From 40CM-4-69-5 sp036556905 (GTDB taxonomy: Bacteria > Methylomirabilota > Methylomirabilia > Rokubacteriales > CSP1-6): a stretch of 64,000 bases of DNA. The notes under the pieces were generated by a model. The model made no database searches. It was not told the origin of the DNA and saw only the letters and a program-made list of their open reading frames with translations. Made by a program: the position numbers and the translations under genes. The stretch is from positions 5,340 through 69,339 of the forward strand of contig DATBIM010000112.1 of the NCBI GenBank assembly GCA_036556905.1, given 5' to 3'. Below, one piece after another: positions 17,323 through 24,708 of this stretch (the stretch's first letter is position 1; every line of letters begins with the position of its first letter).

Positions 17323-18147
17323 TCAAGGGGTAGGCGCCGATTTCACCAGAGCCTCGCGCCCGGCGAGCATGTCGTCGAGCGTCCCGAAGGCCATCATGTA
17401 GTGCCCGCGGTAGCCGGCGCCCTCGATGCGCCGGAACATGCGGGGAAAGTCGATAGTGCCCTCGCCCGGGCGCAGGTGCTGCTCCCAGCGACCGTGGCTG
17501 TCGGCCAGGCGTACCTCGCCGCAGCGGCGGATGTCCATGGCGTCGAGAAAACCGTCGATGCCGTCGGGGACGAGATGGGCGTGGTTGACCGTGAAGGCCC
17601 AACCCAGGTTCGGTGAGGAGATCCGGCCGAAGTACTCGCGGCATTCCTTGAGATCGTGGGCGAGGTAGCGCACCTCGGCATGCTCGGGCTCGCGGTTGAG
17701 GTTCTCGAGGAGAAGGCGCACGTTCGCCCGCTCGGCCAGGGCGGCCGCGCGCTGCAGGCGCTCGAGGCTCGCCGCCTGCCGCGCCGGGTAGTCGCTGGAG
17801 AAGTGGTAGCCGGCGTGAACCACAACCCACTCCGCGCCCAGGCGCCCGGCCAGCTCGACGTAGGTCTGCAGATAGCGGTCGGTGGCTTCGGCCATGAGCG
17901 GCGAGGTCTCGGCCACGTTGACGGCGGAGGACGAGTGGAGCCCGACGTGGAGCTGGTGGCGCTCGCAGGCGCTCCGCAGGGCGGCCACCCGGGCCTCTGT
18001 CCAGGTGGCGGGCGCGTTGGGATGATCGGGCGCGCCTTCCAGGCAGCAGTCGACGTAATGGACATGATGGGCGACGGCCCAGGCGAGGCCGTCCTCGAGC
18101 GGCCGTCGTCCCCCCAGGTCCACCCCGATCCGGTCGCGCAGCGTCAA
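17323..18147 (-). CDS. Sugar phosphate isomerase/epimerase-like TIM-barrel protein
   Basis: 274-aa protein of the xylose-isomerase-like/AP endonuclease 2 fold, a family that isomerises or epimerises sugars and inositols using a divalent metal. Candidate metal ligands are in VVHAGYH, LLLENLN (Glu), FTVNHAH and LADSHGRWEQH, the last resembling the usual His/Glu pair near the C-terminus. TTG at 18147 is chosen: it overlaps the stop of the preceding dehydrogenase gene (TTGA), as GTG/ATG do elsewhere in this operon, and LTLRDRIGVDLGG then matches how relatives begin. It lies between dehydrogenase and transporter genes, consistent with catabolism of an imported sugar or acid sugar. Confidence 0.75.
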   Translation of the reverse strand: MTLRDRIGVDLGGRRPLEDGLAWAVAHHVHYVDCCLEGAPDHPNAPATWTEARVAALRSACERHQLHVGLHSSSAVNVAETSPLMAEATDRYLQTYVELAGRLGAEWVVVHAGYHFSSDYPARQAASLERLQRAAALAERANVRLLLENLNREPEHAEVRYLAHDLKECREYFGRISSPNLGWAFTVNHAHLVPDGIDGFLDAMDIRRCGEVRLADSHGRWEQHLRPGEGTIDFPRMFRRIEGAGYRGHYMMAFGTLDDMLAGREALVKSAPTP

Positions 18148-19103
18148 TAACCCTTCCGCTTGTCGATCACGGCCAGCAGCGGCTGGCCCGCCCGGAGGCG
18201 TCGGAGATTCTCGCAGAACGTGGCGATGACCCGGCCGGCCCGACGGGGCGAGCCGCCCGCGGTGTGCGGGGTGACGATGACCCGGGGGTGGTTCCAGAGG
18301 GGATGGCCGGCGGGGAGCGGCTCGGGGTCGGTGACGTCGAGGCCGGCGCCCCCGATCAGCCCCTGCTCGAGCGCGGCCAGGAGATCGTCGCCGTACACGA
18401 TGGCTCCCCGAGTCACGTTGATGAGCAGGGCGTGCCGCCGCATCCGACGGAACAGGTCCCGGGTGAACAGATGGTGCGTGGCCTTGGTGAGGGGCAGGCA
18501 GATGACCACGGCGTCGGACTCGGCGAGCAGGTCGTTCAGCCGGTCGTTGCGCCACAGCGTCACCCCGGGCTCGGGCGGCACGTCCTCGATGTCCACGGCC
18601 AGGACGCGCATGCCGAAGCCCAGCGCGCGGCGGGCCACCTCGCGTCCGGTGCCTCCGAAGCCGACGACGCCCATCGTCTGCTCCCAGAGCTCCCACTGCT
18701 CCCGGCGGATGGCCTCGCGCAGCCCGTAGTCGGGCCGGCGGATGGCGGTGTGCAGACCCCGGGTGAGGGCCAGGAGCAGGGCCATGGCGTGCTCGGCCAG
18801 GTGGATGCCGACCCCGCCCTTCTCGCTGGCCAGGACGATGTCGCTCTCGATCAGCTCCTGCGTCAGGATCGCGTCCACACCGGCGCCGATCGACTGGTAG
18901 TAGCGCAGGCGTCGGGCCTGGCTCAGCACCTCCGGGTTCACGCGGCCAAAGAGCACGTCGGTGTCGGCGATCTCCGCTTTCTGCTGCGCGGGATCCCGGG
19001 TTTCCACGAGCCGGCTTCCTGGCCCCGCGGCGTCGAGAATCTGAGCGCGTTCATCGGGGCTGAGGGAGGGAACGATCATGAGCGGCGTGTAGAGGATCTT
19101 CAT
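18144..19103 (-). CDS. D-2-hydroxyacid dehydrogenase family protein
   Basis: NAD(P)-dependent dehydrogenase of 319 aa converting a 2-hydroxyacid and 2-oxoacid. The nucleotide-binding turn is VVGFGGTGREVARRA. The catalytic triad can be placed as Arg in NVTRGAIV, Glu in DPEPLPAGHPLW and His in VTPHTAGGS. It belongs to the group that includes phosphoglycerate and glyoxylate dehydrogenases, but the exact substrate cannot be assigned. ATG 19103 overlaps the stop of the first dehydrogenase gene (ATGA). Two adjacent, clearly different 2-hydroxyacid dehydrogenases suggest two oxidations or one heteromeric role on the same pathway. Confidence 0.85.
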   Translation of the reverse strand: MKILYTPLMIVPSLSPDERAQILDAAGPGSRLVETRDPAQQKAEIADTDVLFGRVNPEVLSQARRLRYYQSIGAGVDAILTQELIESDIVLASEKGGVGIHLAEHAMALLLALTRGLHTAIRRPDYGLREAIRREQWELWEQTMGVVGFGGTGREVARRALGFGMRVLAVDIEDVPPEPGVTLWRNDRLNDLLAESDAVVICLPLTKATHHLFTRDLFRRMRRHALLINVTRGAIVYGDDLLAALEQGLIGGAGLDVTDPEPLPAGHPLWNHPRVIVTPHTAGGSPRRAGRVIATFCENLRRLRAGQPLLAVIDKRKGY

Positions 19104-20074
19104 GACCGCAGCTCCGGCACGACCCACAGCGGAGGACGTCCGGCCGCCACCCGCTGGATGTTGTCGTAGGAGTTACGGAAGGCCCGGGCCCAGTTCTCCC
19201 AGGTGGGGCCCGCCATGTGGGGGGTGATGATCACGTTGTCGAGCGCGAAGAGCGGATGATCCTTGGGTGGCGGCTCCTCGACCAGCACGTCGAGCCCGGC
19301 CGCAGCGATCCGGCCCGTGCTCAGCGCCTGGTGGAGCGCCGCCTCGTCGACCACCGGTCCCCGGCAGGTGTTGATCAGGATGGCCCCCAGCTTCATCGCC
19401 GCGAACTGCGCTGCCCCCATGAAGCGATGGGTGCTCTCGTTGAGCGGCACGTGGAGGGTCACCACGTCCGCGGCCCCCAGCAGCTCCTCGAACAGGACGA
19501 AGCGGACGCCGAGGGCATCCTCCTGATCCTCGGTCAGCCGCACGATGTCGTAGTAGATGACCTCGGCGTCGAAGGCCCGCACGCGCCGGGCCACCTTCTT
19601 GCCGATGGTGCCCAGGCCGATGATGCCCACGGTCTTGCCGGCGAGCTCGTAGAGGCGGTGCTCGTCGAAGCCACCGACCCGCCAGTTCCCGGCGACGACG
19701 TTGCCGTGCAGCCACACCCCGCGCTTGAGCGTCGCCAGCATCAGCATGAGCGTGTGCTCGGCGACGGCCAGCGCGTTGGAGCCGCCGTTGTTGGCCACCG
19801 GCACCCCCGCCTGGCGGGCGGCCGAAAGATCGATGCGATCGTAGCCCGCGCTGATCAGCTGGACCAGGCGGAGCCGGGGCGCCGCCCGGAAGAATGCCGC
19901 GTCGATCCCGCCCCGGGCGAAGCCCATCCAGTACTCGGCGTCGGAGAGCAGGCGTCGGTGCTCCGGCGAAGCGCGATCGGCCACGTGCAGCTCGTATCCT
20001 TCGGGCAGCATCGCGCGAGCGAGGTCCATGATGGGCTTGGGCATCGGCGGCGAGAACAGGATCTTGGTGGCCAC
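19100..20074 (-). CDS. D-2-hydroxyacid dehydrogenase family protein, first gene of the operon
   Basis: 324-aa NAD(P)-dependent dehydrogenase. Rossmann motif GIIGLGTIGKKVARR; catalytic Arg in NTCRGPVVDE, Glu in VEEPPPKDHPLF and His in ITPHMAGPT. Its sequence resembles phosphoglycerate dehydrogenase-like enzymes acting on small sugar acids. The GTG start at 20074 has GAGGAG 7 nt upstream and a good sigma-70 promoter further up, making it the head of the minus-strand operon that runs to about 12.9 or 12.1 kb. Likely partner of the next dehydrogenase. Substrate is inferred only from context (an acid sugar or related polyol). Confidence 0.85.
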   Translation of the reverse strand: MATKILFSPPMPKPIMDLARAMLPEGYELHVADRASPEHRRLLSDAEYWMGFARGGIDAAFFRAAPRLRLVQLISAGYDRIDLSAARQAGVPVANNGGSNALAVAEHTLMLMLATLKRGVWLHGNVVAGNWRVGGFDEHRLYELAGKTVGIIGLGTIGKKVARRVRAFDAEVIYYDIVRLTEDQEDALGVRFVLFEELLGAADVVTLHVPLNESTHRFMGAAQFAAMKLGAILINTCRGPVVDEAALHQALSTGRIAAAGLDVLVEEPPPKDHPLFALDNVIITPHMAGPTWENWARAFRNSYDNIQRVAAGRPPLWVVPELRS

Positions 20075-20109
20075 GGCGTCTCCTCGTGAGCGGCGAGTTG
20101 GTGCGCTCT

Positions 20110-20138
20110 CTTATAGTCGATCCGCGCGGCGGGGACAA
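20110..20138 (-). promoter_or_regulatory. Sigma-70-type promoter of the acid-sugar operon
   Basis: On the minus strand TTGTCC (20138-20133), a 17-nt spacer, then TATAAG (20115-20110). The predicted start, near 20103, leaves a leader of about 28 nt with GAGGAG before the GTG at 20074. Unlike many other genes here, this transcript is leadered. Confidence 0.6.
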
Positions 20139-20184
20139 GACGCCCGGCAGTGCGAGCCGCAGGACGTCGCGGGGCTGGGTCGCA

Positions 20185-20206
20185 GCGGGCGGGCAGGGCC
20201 GCCCGC
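20185..20206 (-). terminator. GC-rich hairpin after the DUF1344 gene
   Basis: An 8-bp perfect stem (20185-20192 with 20199-20206) and 6-nt loop lie just beyond the stop of the DUF1344 gene in its direction of transcription and before the next promoter. There is no U tract, so it is either a weak terminator or a 3' end-stabilising hairpin. Confidence 0.4.
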
Positions 20207-20218
20207 CGCGACGAACAG

Positions 20219-20476
20219 CTACTGCGAGACCTGGATGCCGGTCACGATCTTCTTGCCGTCGCGCTCCTCATAGGAGGCCTTGACCGACGCGCCCTCCTTG
20301 AGGTCGTCCATCGCCTGGCCCTCGGCGACCCAGAGCTGGGTGCCGTCCTCCAGCATGATGACCCGGTCCGACGTGTCCACTGCCCTGATCTTGCCTTCGA
20401 CATCGCCAGCCCACGCGCCGGCGGCGGCGAGGATGAGCAGCACGGCCAGCGCGAATCCTACGGTCTTCTTCATCAT
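20219..20476 (-). CDS. Small exported DUF1344-family protein
   Basis: 85-aa protein with a signal peptide (MMKKTVGFALAVLLILAAAG, cleavage probably after AWA) and a mature part of about 62 aa forming a small beta-rich domain: KIRAVDTSDRVIMLEDGTQL...LKEGASVKASYEERDGKK. This pattern matches DUF1344, whose function is unknown. It should act in the periplasm. GAGGAGG precedes a double ATG (20476 and 20473); spacing favours 20473, but I report the outer one. A perfect sigma-54 promoter lies about 40 nt upstream, next to an NtrC-type regulator operon, so expression is probably under that two-component system. Confidence 0.8.
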   Translation of the reverse strand: MMKKTVGFALAVLLILAAAGAWAGDVEGKIRAVDTSDRVIMLEDGTQLWVAEGQAMDDLKEGASVKASYEERDGKKIVTGIQVSQ

Positions 20477-20513
20477 GATTCCTCCTCGAGGATTGTCGAA
20501 CGCGTGGGAGAGG

Positions 20514-20529
20514 AGCAACGCCCGTGCCA
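20514..20529 (-). promoter_or_regulatory. Sigma-54 (RpoN) -24/-12 promoter
   Basis: Minus strand 20529-20514 reads TGGCACGGGCGTTGCT, matching every fixed position of the sigma-54 consensus TGGCACR-N4-TTGCW. The predicted start lies near 20503, leaving a leader of roughly 27-30 nt with GAGGAGG before the DUF1344 gene. The GAFTGA-containing regulator is encoded about 0.8 kb upstream. The 105 nt behind the promoter could hold its binding sites; I could not define them. Confidence 0.75.
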
Positions 20530-20634
20530 GCGCCCGTGGTTGCGGAAAATGCGTGGTGGCGGGGCTTTTCGAGCAGGGCCCGGCCAGGCACCGAGCCCGA
20601 GTGTGGCGCCGCTGCGCCCGCCGTGGCGTTCTTG

Positions 20635-21357
20635 CTAGTGAGGACTGATTCCGGCGCCGCCGAGGAAGCGACGGATCGCCGCGGCCGAGATCACCGTCGT
20701 CTCTCCCGGGACGGGGACATCGACGACCTTCTCCGGCACCGTCTGCAGCGTGATCCGGGCCGTCCGGTAGCCCTCCACAATGGCGATGAGCGTGCCGGTG
20801 GGCGCGTGGAAGACGCCGCCGCCGCTGGCCCCATAGCTGACCGAGGCGTCGATCATGCGGGCGGCGCCCGCGAGGGCGATCTCGCCGTCGCTGGCGGCAA
20901 TCTGGCTGACGACACCGCTGACCACCGTCAGCCGGCGGCCCCAGGGGAAGCCCACCACCCAGACCTCGTCGCCCAGGCCAACGGTTTCCTGCAGGGTCAC
21001 CGGCGGCAGGGCGAGTCCGGAGATCATGACGAGGGCGAGGTCCGCCTCTTCGTTGAGGGCCACGACTTCGGCCTTCAGGCGGCCCCGGCGGCCCGGCACG
21101 CCCACGGAGATCTGTTGCTCGCCGGTGGCGCTCAGGACGTGGCGCGTGGTGACGATCCAGGAGCGGGCCCCACCGGCGTCGGCGGCGATCACGACGCCGG
21201 AGCCCATTCGCCGCACGCCACCCGCGACCTCGGCGCGGAGCTGGACCGTGGAGGGCAGGATGCGTTGCATGACGTCGCCGCGCTCGGCGGCGGGCGGCCG
21301 CGAGGCGCAGGCGGCGAGAGCGGCCAGCAACAAGCCGAGGGCAAGGGCGCGCCTCAC
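20635..21357 (-). CDS. Trypsin-like serine protease, lipoprotein
   Basis: 240-aa exported protease of the S1/HtrA-like fold without a PDZ domain. Lipobox LAAC places the lipidated Cys at position 17. The triad is His73 (TTRHVLSA), Asp106 (EEADLALV) and Ser178 (YGASGGGVF). It could cleave envelope proteins, possibly as an output or a sensor-processing step. The GTG at 21357 overlaps the stop of the regulator gene (GTGA), so it is the last gene of the kinase-regulator operon and should be made together with them. Substrate unknown. Confidence 0.82.
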   Translation of the reverse strand: MRRALALGLLLAALAACASRPPAAERGDVMQRILPSTVQLRAEVAGGVRRMGSGVVIAADAGGARSWIVTTRHVLSATGEQQISVGVPGRRGRLKAEVVALNEEADLALVMISGLALPPVTLQETVGLGDEVWVVGFPWGRRLTVVSGVVSQIAASDGEIALAGAARMIDASVSYGASGGGVFHAPTGTLIAIVEGYRTARITLQTVPEKVVDVPVPGETTVISAAAIRRFLGGAGISPH

Positions 21358-22715
21358 GGCGCCGAGGTGTCTCCGCCCCTGACCGCCAGGATGCGGTACA
21401 GGGTGCGGCGGTCGATGCCCAGCAGCTCGGCCGCGCGCGCCTTGTTCCCGCCGGCCTCCTCCAGCACCGCCTGCACGTACCAGTGCTTGACCTCTTCCAG
21501 CGTCATTCGCCCGGGCGGAAGCTTCGGTGGCGGGGGTGCGGCCGGGCCCAGCTCGGGCGGCAGGTCGTGGGGCAGCAGGAGCTCCGTGGAGGACAACGTC
21601 ACCGCTCGCTCGATCACGTGCTCGAGCTCGCGGACATTGCCCGGCCAGTCGTAGCTGCCCAGGGCCGCCAGCGTCTCCCGAGCCAGCCCCTTGGCAGGCT
21701 TGCCCGCAGCCGCCGCGGACTTGTTCAGGAAATGCTGGGCCAGGAGCGGCACATCCTGCTTGCGCTCCCGCAGCGACGGCACGTGGATGGTGACCACGTT
21801 GAGCCGGTAGTAGAGGTCTTCCCGAAAGGCGCCTTCCTCGACTCGCTTGCGGAGATCTCGATTCGTCGCGGCAATGATCCGCACGTCGACCGGGATGGGC
21901 TCGTTGGCGCCCACGCGACGGACAACGCGGTCCTGGAGCACGCGCAGCAGCTTGGCCTGCAGGGGCAGGGACAGGTCGCCGACCTCGTCGAGGAAGCAGG
22001 TGCCGCCGTCGGCGGTCTCGATCAGGCCGCGGCGGCTCTGCAGGGCGCCGGTGAAGGCCCCGCGCTCGTGACCGAAGAGCTCGGACTCGAACAGGTTCTC
22101 GGCCACCGCGGTGCAGTCCACCACGACGAAGGAGCGCTCGGCCCGCGGACCGGCATAGTGAATCGCTCGCGCCACCACCTCCTTACCCGTCCCCGTCTCG
22201 CCCTGGATCAGCACCGTCGCGTCCTGGGCCGCGACCCGGGCCACCATCTTGTAGATCGCCACCATCTCCGGCGACTGGCCGACGAGGTTCTCCGGCCGGT
22301 AGCGCTCCTGCAGCTCGCGCCGGAACTCTCGGTTCTCGCGGCCGAGCCGTTGCGCTTCCAGCGTCCGGCGTACGGCCGCCTTGATTTCCTCGATGCGGAA
22401 CGGCTTGGAGAGGTAGTCGTAGGCGCCCGCCCGAATGGCCTCCACCGCGGTGTCCATGGTGGCGAACGCGGTCAGGATCAGGACGGGCAGTGGGGGGCTG
22501 AGCTTGGCCAGCCGGTGGAGGACGGCCAGGCCGTCCAGGTCCGGCATGCGGAGGTCCACCAGGGCGAGGTCGAAGGGCTCGGTCTCGGCCAGGCGCACGC
22601 ACTCCTCGCCGCCCCCGGCGGCGCGCACGCGGTAGCCCTCCCGCGCCAGAACCTCGACGAGCAGATCGCGAGCCACGGGATCGTCGTCGGCCACGAGGAT
22701 GATGGGCGCAGCCAT
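21354..22715 (-). CDS. Sigma-54-dependent response regulator, NtrC family
   Basis: 453-aa enhancer-binding protein: receiver domain (1-120, phospho-acceptor Asp54 in LVDLRMPD), AAA+ domain (about 145-375) with Walker A GETGTGKE (172-179) and the sigma-54 contact loop GAFTGA (219-224), then a Fis-type helix-turn-helix at about 410-450 (NKARAAELLGIDRRTLYRIL). The intact GAFTGA loop shows that it can activate sigma-54 promoters, and a perfect one lies 0.8 kb downstream. Start ATG shares a base with the kinase stop (TGATG). The kinase directly upstream is its likely partner. Confidence 0.93.
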   Translation of the reverse strand: MAAPIILVADDDPVARDLLVEVLAREGYRVRAAGGGEECVRLAETEPFDLALVDLRMPDLDGLAVLHRLAKLSPPLPVLILTAFATMDTAVEAIRAGAYDYLSKPFRIEEIKAAVRRTLEAQRLGRENREFRRELQERYRPENLVGQSPEMVAIYKMVARVAAQDATVLIQGETGTGKEVVARAIHYAGPRAERSFVVVDCTAVAENLFESELFGHERGAFTGALQSRRGLIETADGGTCFLDEVGDLSLPLQAKLLRVLQDRVVRRVGANEPIPVDVRIIAATNRDLRKRVEEGAFREDLYYRLNVVTIHVPSLRERKQDVPLLAQHFLNKSAAAAGKPAKGLARETLAALGSYDWPGNVRELEHVIERAVTLSSTELLLPHDLPPELGPAAPPPPKLPPGRMTLEEVKHWYVQAVLEEAGGNKARAAELLGIDRRTLYRILAVRGGDTSAP

Positions 22716-24244
22716 CAGGCGGCCTGAGGCCCCGCCGGCAAGAGCACGCGGAAGCGGCTGCCGCGCCCCTCGGCGCTGTCCAACTCGATGCGCCCGCGGT
22801 GCTCGCGGACGATCTGCGCGGAGATGAAGAGTCCCAGCCCTGTCCCGCGGCCGGGCTCCTTGGTCGAGAAAAACGGCTCGAAGATGCGCTTGCGATCGGG
22901 CTCGGGGATGCCGGTCCCGGTGTCGCTGACCTCGATCTCGAGGCCGTCGGGGTCGCGGCCGTTGGCGGTAGCCAGCCGGACTCGTCCTCCGGGTGCCGTG
23001 GCGTCGATGGCGTTGGTCAGGAGGTTCAGGACGACCTGCTGGAGCTGGCCACCGTGGCCGCGCACGTGGGGCAGATCCGGCGCCAGGGCCAGCTCCAGGG
23101 TGAGGCCGGCCGCGGTGAGCCCCGGGCGCACCAGCTCGGCCGTGCTGCGCACGAGACCGTTGACGTCGACCGGCACGGCCTCGCCGGGCGGGCGCCGGGT
23201 GAGGTCGAGGAGCTGCGTGATGATCTCGCTGACACGGGCCAGCTGACTCTCCACCACGTTCAGTCGGCGGGTGGTGGCCTCCAGGGGGGCGCCCGAGGCG
23301 ACGTCCTGGCGCAGCAGCTCCAGGTGGCCGGCGATGGAGTGCAGAGGCGTGCCGACCTCGTGGGCGATCTCGGCCACGATGCGGCCCGAGAGGGCCAGCC
23401 GCTCGGCATGGCTCAGGCTGCGCTGCATGACGAACAACAGCTCGTTGAGGCGTTCCACTTCCTGGTAGCGCGTCTGAAGCTGACGCGTCGCTTCGTCGAC
23501 CCGGGCCTGGAGCTCGTCACTGAAGGCCTGGATGCGGAGGACCATCTCGTTGAAGTGGCGGCCCAGCACGGCGAACTCCTCGTCGCCGGCTACCGGGAGG
23601 GCCGCCCGGGTGTCGCCGTGCCGAACGCGGTCGATCGTGTGCAGGAAGCGTCGCAGGGGGCGGTCGACAACGACGTAGACGGCGGCGCTCATCAGCAGCC
23701 CCATCACCACGACGGAGGCGGCGGTGAGGACGAACGCGCCCGTGCTGACGCGGGCGGCCAGCGCGTCGGCCCGGTCCAGCGAGAACTTGGCGGCGACTGC
23801 CCCGGCCACCGTCTCGCCGAGCGTGACCGGCGCCACCACCTCCCAGTAGCGGCCGGACCCCTCGTAGATGAGGCGCGATACCACGCGGCCGAGCCGGACC
23901 TGGTCGGCCTCCTTGCGGGTGAGGGGCAGACGCGACTGGGAGTGACTGGTCGCCACCACCCGGGTCTGGCTGCCGTCGAGGTCGAGCACGTCGAGCTGCT
24001 GCACGTTCCCGCGCACGGCCATGATGTCGCGGATCTGCCGCTGGAGCAGGGGACCGCTCTCGAACTCCCGCCGGTCGCCGATGGTGGCCGCGATCTCGCG
24101 GGCGAAGGTGACAGCGCGCTCGCGCAGATCCTCCTCCACCCAGGCCCGGGACACCTTGTGGTGCAGCAGCGTGAAGGCGAAGGAGACCACCACGAGGATG
24201 AGCAGGCTGAGCAGGACCAGCTTGCGGCGGATGGTGGCCCGCAT
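22715..24244 (-). CDS. Sensor histidine kinase with HAMP domain
   Basis: 509-aa membrane kinase. TM1 about 9-29, a periplasmic sensor region of about 140 residues, TM2 about 169-193, HAMP about 194-245, a coiled linker, then HisKA with phospho-acceptor His295 in EIAHEVGTPLHS and the ATPase domain with N box NLLTNAIDA, G1 SDTGTGIP and G2 GTGLGLFIS. The GTPLHS form of the H box occurs in NtrB/ZraS-like kinases that pair with NtrC-type regulators, fitting the next gene. The signal is unknown; the neighbouring exported protease and periplasmic DUF1344 protein suggest an envelope stimulus. Confidence 0.92.
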   Translation of the reverse strand: MRATIRRKLVLLSLLILVVVSFAFTLLHHKVSRAWVEEDLRERAVTFAREIAATIGDRREFESGPLLQRQIRDIMAVRGNVQQLDVLDLDGSQTRVVATSHSQSRLPLTRKEADQVRLGRVVSRLIYEGSGRYWEVVAPVTLGETVAGAVAAKFSLDRADALAARVSTGAFVLTAASVVVMGLLMSAAVYVVVDRPLRRFLHTIDRVRHGDTRAALPVAGDEEFAVLGRHFNEMVLRIQAFSDELQARVDEATRQLQTRYQEVERLNELLFVMQRSLSHAERLALSGRIVAEIAHEVGTPLHSIAGHLELLRQDVASGAPLEATTRRLNVVESQLARVSEIITQLLDLTRRPPGEAVPVDVNGLVRSTAELVRPGLTAAGLTLELALAPDLPHVRGHGGQLQQVVLNLLTNAIDATAPGGRVRLATANGRDPDGLEIEVSDTGTGIPEPDRKRIFEPFFSTKEPGRGTGLGLFISAQIVREHRGRIELDSAEGRGSRFRVLLPAGPQAA

Positions 24245-24257
24245 CCCGTGGGCGTCC

Positions 24258-24683
24258 TCAGGCCCGGGTCAGGAGCATGTAGGTGGCGCGGCCGACGGCG
24301 AGCAACCGGCCGGTGGCGTCGGTGATCCGGGCCTCACCGAAGGCGATGGTCCGGCCCTTCCTCAGGATGGAGCCTTCGGCCACGACCTCGCCCTCCCGGA
24401 CCCCGGACAGGAAGCTGACGTTGAGATCGAGCGTCGTCTGATCGAGGCCGCCGCTGGCGGGAGCGGCGTAGGTCCCCAGAGCGCCGCCCACGGCCATGTC
24501 GACCAGCGAGGAGTAGATGCCGCCGTGGAGCGGGGCCCCGGCGTCGTTGCAGAGATCATCGCGGACGGGGACGCGCAGCCGCACCCAGCCTTCGCGGGCA
24601 TCGTCCACGTGCACGCCCAGGTAGGCCCAGAAGCGATTGCGCCGGGCCCGCTCACGGACGGCGGCCAGGAGGTCCTCCGCCAC
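24258..24683 (-). CDS. PaaI-type hotdog-fold acyl-CoA thioesterase
   Basis: 141-aa single hotdog-domain protein. The central block NDAGAPLHGGIYSSLVDMAVGGAL matches PaaI/4HBT thioesterases (the H-G-G turn and the catalytic Asp of LVDMA), followed by LDLNVSFLSGVREGEVVAEGSIL. It would hydrolyse acyl-CoA thioesters in the cytoplasm. GTG 24683 is chosen because TATACT lies exactly 7 nt before it; an ATG at 24710 would overlap the divergent helicase start and the promoter. It is the first gene of the operon that continues with the kinase and regulator (13-nt gap); why a thioesterase leads it is unclear. Confidence 0.8.
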   Translation of the reverse strand: MAEDLLAAVRERARRNRFWAYLGVHVDDAREGWVRLRVPVRDDLCNDAGAPLHGGIYSSLVDMAVGGALGTYAAPASGGLDQTTLDLNVSFLSGVREGEVVAEGSILRKGRTIAFGEARITDATGRLLAVGRATYMLLTRA

Positions 24684-24690
24684 GGCTCGT

Positions 24691-24698
24691 AGTATAGT
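24691..24698. promoter_or_regulatory. Shared divergent -10 core, thioesterase / helicase
   Basis: One TATA core serves both strands: minus TATACT (24696-24691) is 7 nt before GTG 24683, and plus TATAGT (24693-24698) is 10 nt before ATG 24709. The boxes overlap by four bases, so only one direction can fire at a time. No ribosome site precedes either start. Confidence 0.55.
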
Positions 24699-24708
24699 CG
24701 AGCCCGGC

